A stretch of 64,000 nt of DNA. Origin: Armillaria gallica (Eukaryota > Basidiomycota > Agaricomycetes > Agaricales > Physalacriaceae). Below, in pieces: positions 1 to 11,379 of the stretch; position 1 is the stretch's first letter; every line of letters begins with the position of its first letter. The position numbers were made by a program, and so were the translations under genes. The stretch covers positions 868,001 to 932,000 of the forward strand of contig JBANDB010000002.1 in the NCBI GenBank assembly GCA_037576215.1, written 5' to 3'. A model generated the notes under the pieces. That model was not told the DNA's origin, ran no database searches, and saw nothing but the letters and a program-made list of their open reading frames with translations.

Positions 1-346
1 CCTCAGAAATTGCTGCCTACCTTGCGCCATTACGCATGAACCCTCCAGGGCCCTCTTCATACTGACTCTTGGACCAAGAAATTTGAAGACCGGTGATGGG
101 CAATGAGGAGATACTTATCAAGTTCACCGACACTGTCACTGAGTCGCTCGCTACTGATGAAATATTTTCATCAGCATGTTTGTCTGCCATCGTCGGTCGA
201 GCCACGTGGCTTTATAGACGAAGGAGGAACGTACGTTCAGTATTTATCCAAGTCGGATCTGATTTCGAACCCTGATAACTCAAAATGTCCACATTCAAAA
301 CAGTGTCCAGTTCAGAAAGGAGCTTTCGGTCGTGGTGATATCTCCT

Positions 347-790
347 TCGAAACTCTTTTTCTTCGCACACCTGAACACCCTGAAATATAATTTTAGCAAC
401 GGAAATGCGGCTTCAGGCAGACCGGACAAGCTTATTACCTTGGCGAGAATGGTATCGCATTGATCTCTGAGTTTGAGATTGCCAGGTTCTAAGATCAACG
501 GTGATACTCTATTGGAGAGGTCGGACCGCATTCTCTTGTGCAGGGAATCTAAATGAAATCGGTGTTGAAGACGCTTGCAAGGAATTGAGGGTTCCCTTGA
601 CATTAGGGGCTATCCCTGGATCTAGTTTTGCGATGATGTTAGGAACTGCAAGCCGGCAGGAAATAATTTGGACGACGCACCTGTATGTCACTCAGCTTCT
701 GGTGAGATCCTCTATACGGATGGCGAGGCATGTTTGAGAGTATAATGTCGTCTCTTGATGAAGGGTTGACTCGGAGTTCGGACCGTTATT
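347..790 (-). pseudogene. Hsp70-like relic (two separated fragments)
   Basis: Two pieces of an Hsp70-like gene survive. Positions 347-500 match, base by base over long runs, the junction of exons 10 and 11 of Hsp70-B (around 11,810-11,960), including the segment coding QxDTILAKV. Positions about 598-790 match the first two exons and 5' flank of Hsp70-D (around 24,080-24,305), including the upstream element TTCGGACCG at 777-785. Everything between these parts, including the ATP-binding core, is missing and stops occur in all frames. I see nothing recognisable in 1-346, which may hold more eroded 3' exons. This is a dead member of the family that fills 8-39 kb. Confidence 0.7.
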
Positions 791-949
791 CCCGCTACCT
801 TGGTAGTGTATGGCATACAAGACTGGTACGCTCTATTTCAAATGCATCTGTGCCTTAATACCCTAGATACTGCTGTATTGCCAAATATAGATATGAGTTC
901 TTTATAAATATAATAAATACAACTATTTTGGGAAAACCTTTTTAGTATT

Positions 950-2156
950 CACTGCTGGGGCATGTCGGTGTTTATGCCTGAAAGATGGCAGGTAAACACT
1001 GGCATGTATTTATATAGATTTTTTTGAGCGTAAAAAACTGTACCATAAAAACCTGGTAAAATACTATCTGCTTCCTTTCTAATCTTTACCTTGGTGTTTT
1101 GGCACATGTTTTTGCTATGAATTATCTAAATAAGTACATGCTGTCATTCATGCTGTGTTTTATTGCCTGTAAATGATATTAGGTGTTTATACCCTGGGTT
1201 TCCAATTGTGTTCTTTGTTATGAGCAATTATATCATACATGATGATTGGTATTTCTTTAAGGTGTTTATGCAAGGAAACACCTATAAAACAAAGAAAAGA
1301 CCAGGTGTTTCCTACCATAAACACCACAAGAAATACCTGCGGTAACACACAGCATCTTTGCTCAGGTATTTTTAGAACAACAACACGATCAGAAATACAG
1401 GGTATAAACACCTAATATCATTTATAGGCAATAAGACTTAGACACGACACAAATGGCATCATGTACTTATTTAGATATGTTGGAAATGCTAGGTTCACAG
1501 TGGATAGACTAGTGGCTGGTAAAGCCAGACTAATGAACTTGTATTCTCTGTTTGATATTCGAGCTCACATCGTCACCAAGTGACAGTGCTGATCATTAAC
1601 TGTCGAAGTGCTCATCTTACCAGTCACCACTTGTTAATGTCTTGCCATTATTCTTTCATTAGTTGTACGTATTTGTTGCTTATATCCGCAGCTTTTAGTT
1701 AGAATCGTCGTATAAAAGGACTGTACTTGAGTAGTATATGCCATCTTGTTTGCAACGGATATACAACACCCTTTCCTCTTGCTCATTTCGTGGTCCCGAG
1801 CCTTGCGATTCCAATATTCTCTGGCTCCTACAGAGCCTGTATTTATACTATGAAAACTATCTAGAATGTTTTACTAAACTCATCCATAAGCAGTAAGTAT
1901 CGGTCCCAAGGTCATCTGGCATCATGCCGACTTAAACCTTCTACACTCTTCTTGTGGCTTCCCACGATATCTCCAACAAGATAATTCATAGCAAAAACAT
2001 GTGCCAAAACACCAAGGTAAAGATTAGAAAGGAAGCAGATAGTATTTTACCAGGTTTTTATGGTACAGTTTTTTACGCTCAAAAAAATCTATATAAATAC
2101 ATGCCGGTGTTTACCTGCCATCTTTCAGGCATACCCACTGACATGCCCCAGTAGTG
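950..2156. mobile_element. Fold-back (long inverted repeat) element
   Basis: The left arm, from 950 to about 1200, starts CACTGCTGGGGCATGTC. It is matched at high identity by an inverted right arm that runs from 2156 back to 1984 and continues at 1477-1398. The right arm is split by the solo LTR at 1478-1978. Removing the LTR and one AGATA copy restores continuous pairing across the junction. The loop between the arms contains a second hairpin (about 1247-1282 against 1302-1338) built on GGTGTTT motifs. Without the LTR the element is about 0.7 kb and non-coding. I could not find a clear target duplication for it. Confidence 0.75.
1478..1978 (+). mobile_element. Solo LTR of a retrotransposon
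   Basis: The 501-bp sequence begins TGTTGGAAATG and ends CTCCAACA, the usual TG...CA ends of Copia-type LTRs. It is flanked by a perfect 5-bp duplication AGATA (1473-1477 and 1979-1983). A TATA-like GTATAAAAGG lies near 1710 on the plus strand. There is no internal retrotransposon sequence, so it is best read as the product of LTR-LTR recombination. Its insertion into one arm of the fold-back element sets the order of events. Confidence 0.88.
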
Positions 2157-3150
2157 ACTGTAGCTCCATGTATGGAAGCAATAAAGGTAAGGAATAAAAG
2201 AGGATTGATTGTGTTGCTTATAATCAACATTTGAATGGTGGAAAGAGTGGTCAGTTGCTTAGGTTAGAGTTGGAGGTGTTAGACATGCCTAAAATTCTTA
2301 GTGATGTCTGGGTCAGGCCAAGGGGGTGCTGGAAGGAAGGAAGTTAGTTTATGATTTATCTAAATGTATGTGGAATAAAAGAATAATAATTTTTAGTTTA
2401 TATTTTATAATAATAAAAGCCCAGCTCGATGACTTATATATATGACTAAGCAGTCATCGGGCTCGATGTGTGACAGGTCACATGATGTGACAGAGAGCTT
2501 CATCTACATGTGACTATAGTCACAGTCACAATGTTATTTGCTGTTTCAATGAGATCTAGAGGTGGCACAGTTCAGTTTATTTGCTTTAATTGCTATTTAT
2601 CATGGACCTGTCACATTATATCTCTTATTATCTGACCAATGTTAAATTATATTATTATCAACTTGATCTGTTATTGAATTTAAAACATATTTTATGCAAG
2701 TCTAATTGCCATAAGCATATATTAGTCATGGGCTTTTGCTGTCAGGACAAAGAAGTTGAAGCAAGTTCAAAGTTGAGGAATACTGGAAAATAATAATGAT
2801 TGCAAATGTCATTCTGGTATACATAACAGTAACAGTGGACATCCCTACAAGTTCCACAGAAGAAATCAGCTGCACAACGTCTGAAATGTGTGAGCACAAA
2901 ATAGCTATGCAGAGGAATAGGAAAACATAAAGATAGAATAAAATCAAGCCAACTGAGAAGAGAAGAGAAGAGAAAAGATGAAGATCTGCAGTATAAATGC
3001 TAATATTTAAACACGGTCACAGATGCATGCATCTTAGTCACAACTGATATTCTTTCTATATATGTATTAATATAGCAAAATCAATGTGTCTGAGGTCCTA
3101 CTACCATGTATAGCAAGAACAAATATACACACACACCGGCTATACATATA
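2157..3150. other. AT-rich transposon interior, no gene
   Basis: This is the remainder of the outer TIR element. It contains a short inverted repeat around 2424-2465 (CGATGACT against AGTCATCG), clustered GTGACA/TGTCAC motifs at 2467-2530, and an imperfect palindrome CCGGCTATACATATAACCGG at 3136-3155. No reading frame resembles a known protein. Confidence 0.5.
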
Positions 3151-3185
3151 ACCGGAGCGTACCAGTCTTGTATTCCATAGTAGTG

Positions 3186-6100
3186 GGTTATAGATAATTC
3201 CCTATTGTGCTTCCGTTTGGCCCTGCGCTGCTTTCTGGCAGTGAGAGAGTGTGCCCCCTATGTGGTATGTGGCGTGGGACTGATCGTTGCTTGCGGCCGC
3301 TGACCTTCTATCCTTTTCGGGCTACCAAACTGTCACTGCTCTATGTCACCCCTGTCATGCGTTGTGCTCTGCAGCGTTCTAAATCTCAAACTTGTTCGCC
3401 CATCGGCTCACTAAGTCAAGGAGGAACTGTGTACGAAAATCGGGTTCGATTTGTTTGCAGAACAAGCCTGTGCACTGTGCTTCACTAACTTCATGCAATT
3501 TGACGGCGATTCACTGGCATGTAGACGTTTCCCGAGATCGGTCACAGTTATAACGATTGGTAGAGATGTGCAAGAGCGTTTGCTGACTCTCGTCAAGGTT
3601 ATTCGTACCTTCTCTGCCAGATGACGCTGTGGTTCTCAGTGTGTTCGGGCATGGACTAGTGGTAGGTACTACCTGCAACGATCATCCGGAGTATCGGGAA
3701 GGTGTTATTATTAAGGCGTCTTGACAGATTCTTATTCCATCAAGTCCACGATGTTACATGCCCGCATCAAGGCGACCGACATTGCAAGCAATATGTTCAA
3801 ACTTCTGGGATTTAGATCAGACGTGGAGAATTTGAATCCTTTCCTGAGGATTATATGGATGGCGGCACGTTGGAGGTGTGGAATTGGACTGTGGCCACTC
3901 CTAGGCTCAAGTATGGGAGAGTTGCGGTGGGTCTCTAATACGTGACGTCGAAAAATTTTAGTCCCTCATATCGCAAATTGTCCAGCAGGCACCCAAATTA
4001 TTTTGTCTTAAGCATTACGCCAAGGTCTACTTCCGTCGTCTCTGCGAGACACTTCGACTTCAGCTTTCAAATGCAACGAAATATTCATGCCAGCCACATT
4101 CAATAACTCTCTCTGACCCAGATACTCTACAACATCACTCAGCAGTCAAGCTCAAACTATGGCAAGAGACATTCGGCTCCGCCAAGGACATCTGCAACCT
4201 GTTCACGATGGTCAAGATGCTATTATTATGAAAAGCTGACTAAAATCTCCCGAGTCAACGATAATGCCATCTAGATCTGTCGCGACTTGACTTCTCACCA
4301 CCATCGCCATGGTTCATCTGCCCTCTCTTAGCTGGGAATCATTATCGCCGTCACGCCTCTCGTCACGCACCTCCGTCCCGGCTTGGGGCTAGGATGTCGC
4401 CACCAAAGGCTGGCTGTGGATCATGCGTATGGCGCTGGACACTTCTTTGATGGCCAAACTACGTATAACTTAATGGCTACTTATCTGAGTTTCTTATACT
4501 CAAACGGACCTTGTCTCCTTTTCTTCCTCGGTCGGTCATGGCTTGAACTTCAAGTACGATAATAAGTACACCTCATATCAACCACGACCAAAAAGTCCGA
4601 GTTTCCACTCATCATCATGGGCACCCTTCTCATTGCATTCCAAATTTCTGATCTTTTGTTCCCTGTCCCGCGAGTTGTTTCCTGCTGCATTGGTTTTGTT
4701 GTGGCAACAAGTAGCGTTCCTGCCGCTGCACCGTTTTTAATGGTTACTGCGACAGAGCTATATCTTGTCGCTTGCGTTCCGGTGACACTGGCGAGGTCCA
4801 CTCCTGCCGCGGCGCCGTTTTTAATGGCTTGTTGCGACGCTTTGGTTTTTCGTTCCTTTGGTTTCGGCGGTTTCCAATGGTGTGATTTCTTGTTGCTTGC
4901 GCTTCGTTTCCGTTGTTCCTCTCCTGATACTCATGAGTCTTGTTATGATTTCAGTCCATTTCCTGCCCAGACGCTATCCATGACTCATTACGGTTTTGGT
5001 CCATTCCCCCCCCCCAAACTACACACATGATTCCTGCAGCCTGCTACGGTCGCGGTCCATCTCCTTCCCCAACGACACTCATGACTCTTGTTTCTTTTTC
5101 GCTCCATCGTTTGCTGACTTGTTCCATCATTCTGTCGTCATTTGTGTCGCCTGCTATGGTTTTGTCGTGTTCCCCACTGGTGGTCCGTGCGTACATTGCT
5201 GTATGTCTCGCTGTGTCTCAGATTAGGTGATGATGCGTCGTAGACTCGTGACGCTTGCGCTGTGGTACAGACCAGCAACCTTCATTATTACTCACCATTT
5301 TAGGTTGCGTGCAATGATTGAGCAACACACATACACTATTGTTTATAGTAATCTTTTTGGGGCCTGGCGCCGGTACACACACTACACCACACCTCATGGG
5401 CCAGATATTACACTCTTCTTTTGTCCTTCTTATGTGCAACCGGAGGTAAACTGGACAAGGAAGTGAGCAAGCTAGCCGGACAGGCGCTGGCGCGTTGGTG
5501 AGTGCTCTTGCTGTTCCTGTGGGTTGGCATACTGAGGAGTAGATGAGCCGAGGAGCTATTGTTCACGCGGATAATCTCTATTCTCGACGTCGGATGCATC
5601 ATTTTCATCGACGAGGACTTCACAGACATCAGCGGCAAGGACACTGCACACATATACAGACTGCTGAGTCTGGTTTACAAGACTACTTTGCAGACGACAA
5701 GCTACCGAACCTCAGACCTGATGTGGTGGAATATTTTGACTGGACGCCTTCCACCCCCTTGAAGACCACTGCGTCTTATTTGATAGGTGATATCTTGTGT
5801 GATGGAGGGGGCCCAGTCAAGGCTATGGTTAAGAAATGAGACTGGTGACCGTTCCTTACCTGGAGTCGAGGTAGATGCATCTTTTGTTGGATATTGCGAG
5901 CGAGCTTGCGGGACTGATAGCACGTGGCTGGACCAATTACATAATATACATAGAAAATTTCTTTACCTACATTCTCTTGCCGTTTACCACGACGTACGTA
6001 CTGGCAAACGTAGCAATTCTTTTCTACCTTCGCCCGATCTCGTTGTAACATCTTTTGTTGTTCATTAACAACACGTGTATGTAGATCAGCCCAATGATAA

Positions 6101-6718
6101 AGTACAGAATGTACACAAGCAGACAATGAACATGACTTCAGCTCTACCGTGACGGTTTCCTAGTTCTTTTCTTATCACCTCATCCTTGTCCATTACCTAC
6201 TAGGCATGGAAACATGGTTGCATACCGTACTTGTATGAACCCATGTCGTAGGCTTAGCTGTATGCCTATCTACTCAAGTAATGGGTGCGAGGGAAAATGT
6301 GAGCTGGCGGCGGCGTAGCTGCCGCCGAGCGAACTTTTTCCCCGCGTCCAGTCACTATCAGCGTACCTGCGTGCTTCCCGTTCGTTACGATCATTCACTC
6401 GGTAGATCCCGTGCGAACCCTCGTGATTTGCAAGGTAGCGGGCCCTGCCGCTTGCCGGCCTTACTTAGTTATACCAGTTAAGGTTGGGGCGATCGAAATA
6501 GCTTTGTCTCTTTTACTTCAAGTTCCCCAGAGCCCAGTACGGCTTACTTCTCCCAACGGACCTGCGGAAGGGACCGTTTACCAACTAACTGCGTGCTTGT
6601 CCGGCACGCTGTTCAAACAGGTATGGACGTTTACGTACCCGAGGACGCAGTCGCCAAATAAGCACGAAGTGTCCTAGTTCTGCGGCATCAATTGTAAGTA
6701 TTACTCGCTAACGTTACA
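3186..6718. other. Long stretch without a supportable gene
   Basis: No conserved domain, paralogue of neighbouring genes or consistent exon chain was found in these 3.5 kb. Short open frames exist but are overlapping and unsupported. At 4550-4925 on the minus strand there is a Lys-rich frame containing the repeated motif IKNGAAAG twice (about 55 codons apart), with decayed continuation up to about 5220; it may be the wreck of a low-complexity gene. Around 5570-5770 one frame reads DYFADDKLPNLRPDVVEYF, which looks protein-like but matched nothing I know. A GC-rich palindromic patch lies at 6307-6330. Confidence 0.5.
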
Positions 6719-8265
6719 TTATAAAAAATCGCAAGACACCATGGTGGCCCATAGAATGACCTTGGGTTTCATCAATACCGTCATTCTGTAGTCCCGTACA
6801 TCGTCCGACGGTGAATTCTCGCTATACGCCTTCAATCCAAGTTCAGCGGTGCACGCCACAGTCACCTCATCCTCCATGACCATCCCCGCCCGTGAATCCT
6901 GATTGTCATCGGCCATCATCATGATCGCGGGATCGAAACGCACGTCAGGCCGAACGACATATGTTACGAGGTTCTCGGATGTGCTAGTGATACCCTCATT
7001 CATAGCCCGGTCCACCTGTTTCATTAGCTTGGATATCTCCAATATCCGGCCTCCAAAATCCTTTTCGATTATTGACCTCCCATCGGATGCCATCCAGCCA
7101 GTGATCCGCAAAACGGACCAAAGACGGGCCACGAGCAGTCGACTGCATAGATCCTCTACGTCCTCCTTGGAGCGGCATTTGCTCTCTGCTCGAGTCAAGG
7201 CGTTACATCGTCCAGCAACATCTGGTGCATCTAAAAATGTGCATAAGCAGCAGACACGGTTAGATGAAAGGGATAGCCTACTGCTGGTTTTGACATCCTG
7301 GTACAACTCCGAGCAGATGTCGTGTATTTCTCTCTCTCTGTGCCAGCGCCTGATCATCAGGTTGCACGTATGGACCGTGACTGCCTGCAGCGAGCACAGC
7401 AAGGCGACCTCAAGCAAGTCTTGGTCGTCTCTTCTGCCTAGAAGACAAATCATGCGATCACCAAGCATAGGCTTTACCCAGCTGACCGCGTCCGATGTAT
7501 CCCCATCGGAGAGATTGAATTGACTCTGCTCTAAGCGCAGTGTATCCGACATGTAGGAACCGAGTTGCACGATCTCCGAGTTCAAAGCATCGACCATGGC
7601 CTTGATATCGGCATGCGAATACGCATCGGCTTTGGTGAGGAAGGCTTGGGCATTACGGAGCTCTTCGCCGCGCGCGTCGAGGAGGTGACAGTCCTCCCAG
7701 AGTCCATCTTCCGTTGGAGATTGCTCGGTTCGGTTTGCGTGGGGGATAAGGTAGCTGTCAGACCCCGCTTCTCTTGTGAATTCTTCTGCATGGGACCGTC
7801 CTTGTGGGACAAGGGTGTCATGCGTCGGTTGTGTCAGTGATTGCGCTGCCTGTCCTTTCCTCTATCCCAGATCATCTGCTCCTGAACGTCGAGGTCATGG
7901 TTGTCATGAAATGCACCAGGCATATCATATCCGTCTGAAAACTCGTGGATATCGTCCATATACTCGTCCGAAGGTCCGTCTGCCTTGGCCGGCAATGTAC
8001 CGGCATCGTCGAGATGATATTGGCGACCACGCTTGCGGTGTCTTCGTGGTTCCTCAGCCATCCTATCCTGATCGTAATACAGCTCCTCCTCCTCCTCCCC
8101 CTCCCGTCGACGGCGAGCTCGTGGATCCATCTGCTCTGAAAATTCCGGCCCCTTCTCATGTCGATCTGTATCCAAGTCGGAACTCAAGACCATCTCTTCG
8201 TGCAAGACATCGAGGCGGTAGGGTGCGTTTTCTACCCTTGGAGATGCGGCTAAATGGTTGTATAT
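6719..8265 (-). pseudogene. CC-A: coiled-coil partner protein, inactivated
   Basis: Over its whole length this aligns with CC-B (14144-15728). The N-terminal acidic part is at 7834-8235 and the coiled-coil start at 7600-7821. The SLNSEI-like helix region reads VDALNSEIVQLGSYMSDTL. After a 51-bp intron (7231-7281) comes the conserved VAGRC block and the C-terminal domain with GGRILEISKLMKQVDRA and CTAELGLK. Three lesions are visible. The codon aligned with the CC-B start is ATA instead of ATG. A TGA stop sits in frame at about 7822-7830. A deletion of roughly 60 bp near 7690-7720 shifts the frame inside the coiled coil. It faces Hsp70-A, which is also broken. The C-terminal exons still form one long open frame of 292 codons. 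Confidence 0.8.
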
Positions 8266-8502
8266 TGTATTCCAGAGGCCAAGGATCGTATAGCGGAATC
8301 AACACCGCGCTTTCTGAAGAAAAAACGAGTGATTAGGACGCGATAACTATGGTAAACGAAAACATACGCGCACCAGGTATATACAGAAGAAAAGAGAAAA
8401 CAGCGGCGAAATGCACTGATGGTGGCAAGCAGTGGTGATGGTTGTGGTAAAGTAGCAGTCAAAGGGTTCGGCCATTCCCGAATTGGCCATCTCTTTACCG
8501 CC
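8266..8502. promoter_or_regulatory. Shared upstream region of pair A
   Basis: These 237 bp separate the divergent starts of CC-A and Hsp70-A and must have carried both promoters. A palindrome-like GGCCATTCCCGAATTGGCC lies at 8471-8489, just upstream of the Hsp70-A start. The CGGACCG element seen before Hsp70-C, -D and -E is absent. Confidence 0.45.
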
Positions 8503-10940
8503 ATGACTACGCGAAAACCTTACGCAGGCTCTCGACGTAAATTGGTTTTCGCCCTTGACCTTGGGACTACATACTCAGGAATATCTTACAGGTGAGCCTG
8601 GCTGGATATCAGGAAAGAAAACGCGCCACTAAAGGATTTTCAGTGTCCTGGATCCTGGCAGCGTCCCCGACATAAAGGGCGTGACAAGGCAGGTTCTTGC
8701 ATTTAACTGTTGATAGCAGTCTTTGACACGATAATGCTAGGTTTCCAGAGCAAGAACATGTCGGTAGCGACGCGAAAATCCCGTCAATTCTATATTATGA
8801 CAAAACGGGGACTGTCAGGGCGGTAGGAGCAGAGGCACTGAAAGAGAGCGTTCTCGAGCAGGCGGATGAAGAGGGCTGGTTCAAGTGCTCAGGGTAATTA
8901 TGTTCCCTTTATAACGAGCTCCACTGTAGTTATCTTCCCAAAGATTCAAGCTCCATCTTCGCCCCAACATCCAAGGCTTCGCTATCCAACACGGTCCACT
9001 AATTTCCCTCCCCTGCCTCCAGGCAAGGACGTCGTCACCGTTTTGCCGACTTCTTCAAGTATCTCTTTGAATACGCCAAGACTTACATTTTAGAGACGCG
9101 ACCGAACGCGACTACCTTTTGGAGTTCCGTCGAGGATAGCATCGAATTCATTCTCAGCCATCCAAATGGCTGGGAAGGTCGCGACCAAGCTAACATGCGA
9201 CGAGCCACTGTGTTGGCCGGACTGGTTCCCAATGAAGCCGCCGGCGAGGAGCGCGTTCATTTCGTCACAGAAGGAGAAGCTAGTCTTCACTTCTCTATAC
9301 ACCACGGACTTTCTACCCTTATCAATGTACGTCACCTCTAGTGCCGCGCGACCCTAACACACAGTCAGGACTGTAGGATCAGGAAGCTGTTATTATTATC
9401 GATGCCGGAGGTGGCACAGTTGACATAAGTACATATACTTGTGTTTCTGCCAAGGACGGGACCCAGACGTTTAAAGAAGTTGCAGCCCCGCAATGTAAAC
9501 TATTCGTAGTCAAAGTCTAATATTTTTCTAACACCTTGAACAGGCAACTTCGCAGGCTCAATGTTCGTGAGCCGTCGGGCGAAGGCATTTCTTGATGGTA
9601 CCATTCATGGTTTTCTATTTCGAGACTTTGTCTAACGTGCTTTAAAGTGAAGCTCAAACGTACCAAGTTTGCCAAAGAGGCTGAGCATATCGCAGAGTGC
9701 TCCGATAAAACAACCAAGCTTCGGTTCAAGGCCGCTGACGAACCAGCGTATATCCACTTCGGTGGTATGAGGGATAAAGATCCCAAGCTGAACATCAATA
9801 TGGGAAAACTTAAATTGACTGGGTAAGAGTACCCGTGTTGGGTATATGCATACTGACATGTCTTTTAGTGCTGAAGTAGCAAGCTTTTTCGAGCCATTGG
9901 TGACATCTATCATCAAGGTCGTTGACGAACAACGATTTGCTTCTACGAGTACAGTTTCTGTGAGTTCCTGTGCTCTTGTTCTTCATGTTCTTCTTCTGTT
10001 AATCTCGTTCTATCCAGGCGGCTTTCCTCGTCGGTGGCTTTGCTGCCAGCAGCTGGCTTTTTTCAAAACTGCAGGAATATTTCAAGGCGCTTGACATCGC
10101 GTTTTCATGACCCGATAGCCATGTGTGAGTCCGTCTTCCCACGATGATAATCTTCTCCATTCATCGCAGCTTCGTCACAGTAATAAAGCCGTCGCAGACA
10201 GGGCCTTATCCTTCCCCTTGGATCGAGCTGTATCAGAGCGCATATCAAAGTACAATTACGGCATCAGAAGTTTCACTGCATATGATGCATCAATTCCTGG
10301 GCACGTCGAGCGAAAAGACAAAACCTTCATGTCTGGAGCTGGCGTGCTGTCCTTGACCGGCCAGGACAGCGTCATTCTACCAAAGGTTAGTCATTTTCAT
10401 TCGACAGTCGTGGACAAACGCAATTCTTGTAGGGCGAGTCTATTGCCGAGACCAAGGAATTCCAGCGTCCCTATTTCCGCAAGGAACAAAAATTGTCTGG
10501 CCTCGCTTCGATTTCCCAAGATATCTTGTGTTACCGCGGGATAAGAAAGGATCCCCGCTGGATGGATGTTGAGATTGGTGCGCGCATCTTGGCTTTCCTT
10601 TTTTTTCGGGGCTGATATTATTTAAAGATAATTATCATGTACTGTGAAATGTGACGGCAGACACTCGGGAAGCCGCCCGATCATTGGTGCTCCAGCGAAG
10701 ACCAGATGGACAATCGTATTTTTCTTTTGACTATTCGATCATTCTTCTACTCGGGGAGACGGAGATGAAAGCCCAGATAGCGTGGGTCGAGAATGTGAGC
10801 GTGTATTACCACGTTCGCGTGCATGGCGATGCTGACAACATTCCAGGGTGTTGAAAAAAGGTCAGCTCCATTCTCTGCAAGTTTGGCCGATACTGACGTG
10901 GTCAAAATCTAGGAGCCCTGCTCGTGTAGTGTATGGACCC
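8503..10940 (+). pseudogene. Hsp70-A: Hsp70-like ATPase, inactivated
   Basis: The exon order is the same as in intact Hsp70-F. The phosphate-1 loop FALDLGTTYSGISY is in exon 1, from ATG 8503. The block FVTEGEASLHF is near 9255. The phosphate-2 loop IIIDAGGGTVDISTYT is near 9395-9435, and the adenosine-side motif FLVGGFAASSWLF is near 10,022-10,065. The C-terminal block ETEMKAQIAWVEN is near 10,755-10,795. Damage: two frame changes within the exon that starts near 8945 (about 8985 and 9045), a CGA-to-TGA stop before the conserved PDSH at about 10,110, and a 5-bp insertion before TADTREA near 10,655. Intron 2 appears to start with GC (8689) rather than GT. It is paired head-to-head with the dead CC-A. 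Confidence 0.82.
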
Positions 10941-11379
10941 CAATGTAAGTATGCGTCCTTGATTGAAGATTGAAGCAGTGTATCTGACGGTTCCGTTGCA
11001 GAATCAATATGGCAGTGACGTGTACTAGTAGTAGTAATGCTTTGGCTAGTGTATCTGTTATTTTTCATTGAAAGAATTTAGTTGTTAATATGTAGAATAG
11101 TATTATGAGGTCTACGGTCGACGCCCTGAAAAGAATAGCCGACGTCGCCAGCTCACCAGCAATAAATTGCGTTCCGGAAATCACGTTCGATCCCCTTATA
11201 GTAATCATACGGGCACGAGAATGTGATGACGCGCGTTTGTGACAGGGTCGTCCCGCCAAGGCGTTGGCATGTACACTCGACCAACGTCCAATCACCCGCC
11301 TTAAGTGCACCTGTGTTACACATCTCTGTCATACACGATGCGAACCGGTCCTCTAAAGCGAACATCAGTAAAACATCTA
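10941..11379. other. Convergent intergenic region A/B
   Basis: This lies between the 3' ends of Hsp70-A (plus strand) and Hsp70-B (minus strand). Small open frames are present on both strands but match nothing. I see no further gene or element. Confidence 0.5.

Larger units (their letters stand above)
809..3179. mobile_element. DNA transposon remnant with 25-bp TIRs
   Basis: The ends at 809-833 and 3155-3179 are inverted copies of a 25-bp sequence starting TATGG(C/A)ATACAAGACTGG, with one mismatch. Both ends are flanked by the direct repeat GTAGTG (803-808 and 3180-3185), a likely 6-bp target-site duplication. A TA duplication is also conceivable but would not explain GTAGTG. No transposase reading frame remains in the 2.37 kb interior, so the element is non-autonomous or gutted. 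The interior is AT-rich and carries the fold-back element at 950-2156. The superfamily is not assigned. Confidence 0.65.

Noticed and set aside
2420..2530. Possible Helitron or MITE end from short inverted repeats
   Set aside because: Repeats are only about 8 bp, and no CTRR end or target duplication was found.
4617..5030. Open frame of 137 codons on the plus strand
   Set aside because: Composition (Phe/Leu/Cys-rich) and direct DNA repeats suggest it is the antisense of a low-complexity frame; no homologue or splice context.
5543..5839. Possible exon with DYFADDKLPNLRPDVVEYF
   Set aside because: Looks protein-like, but no flanking exons or family could be identified, so not annotated as a gene.
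6903..7523. Open frame of 206 codons on the plus strand
   Set aside because: Antisense of CC-A; the minus-strand frame aligns to the CC family while this one does not.
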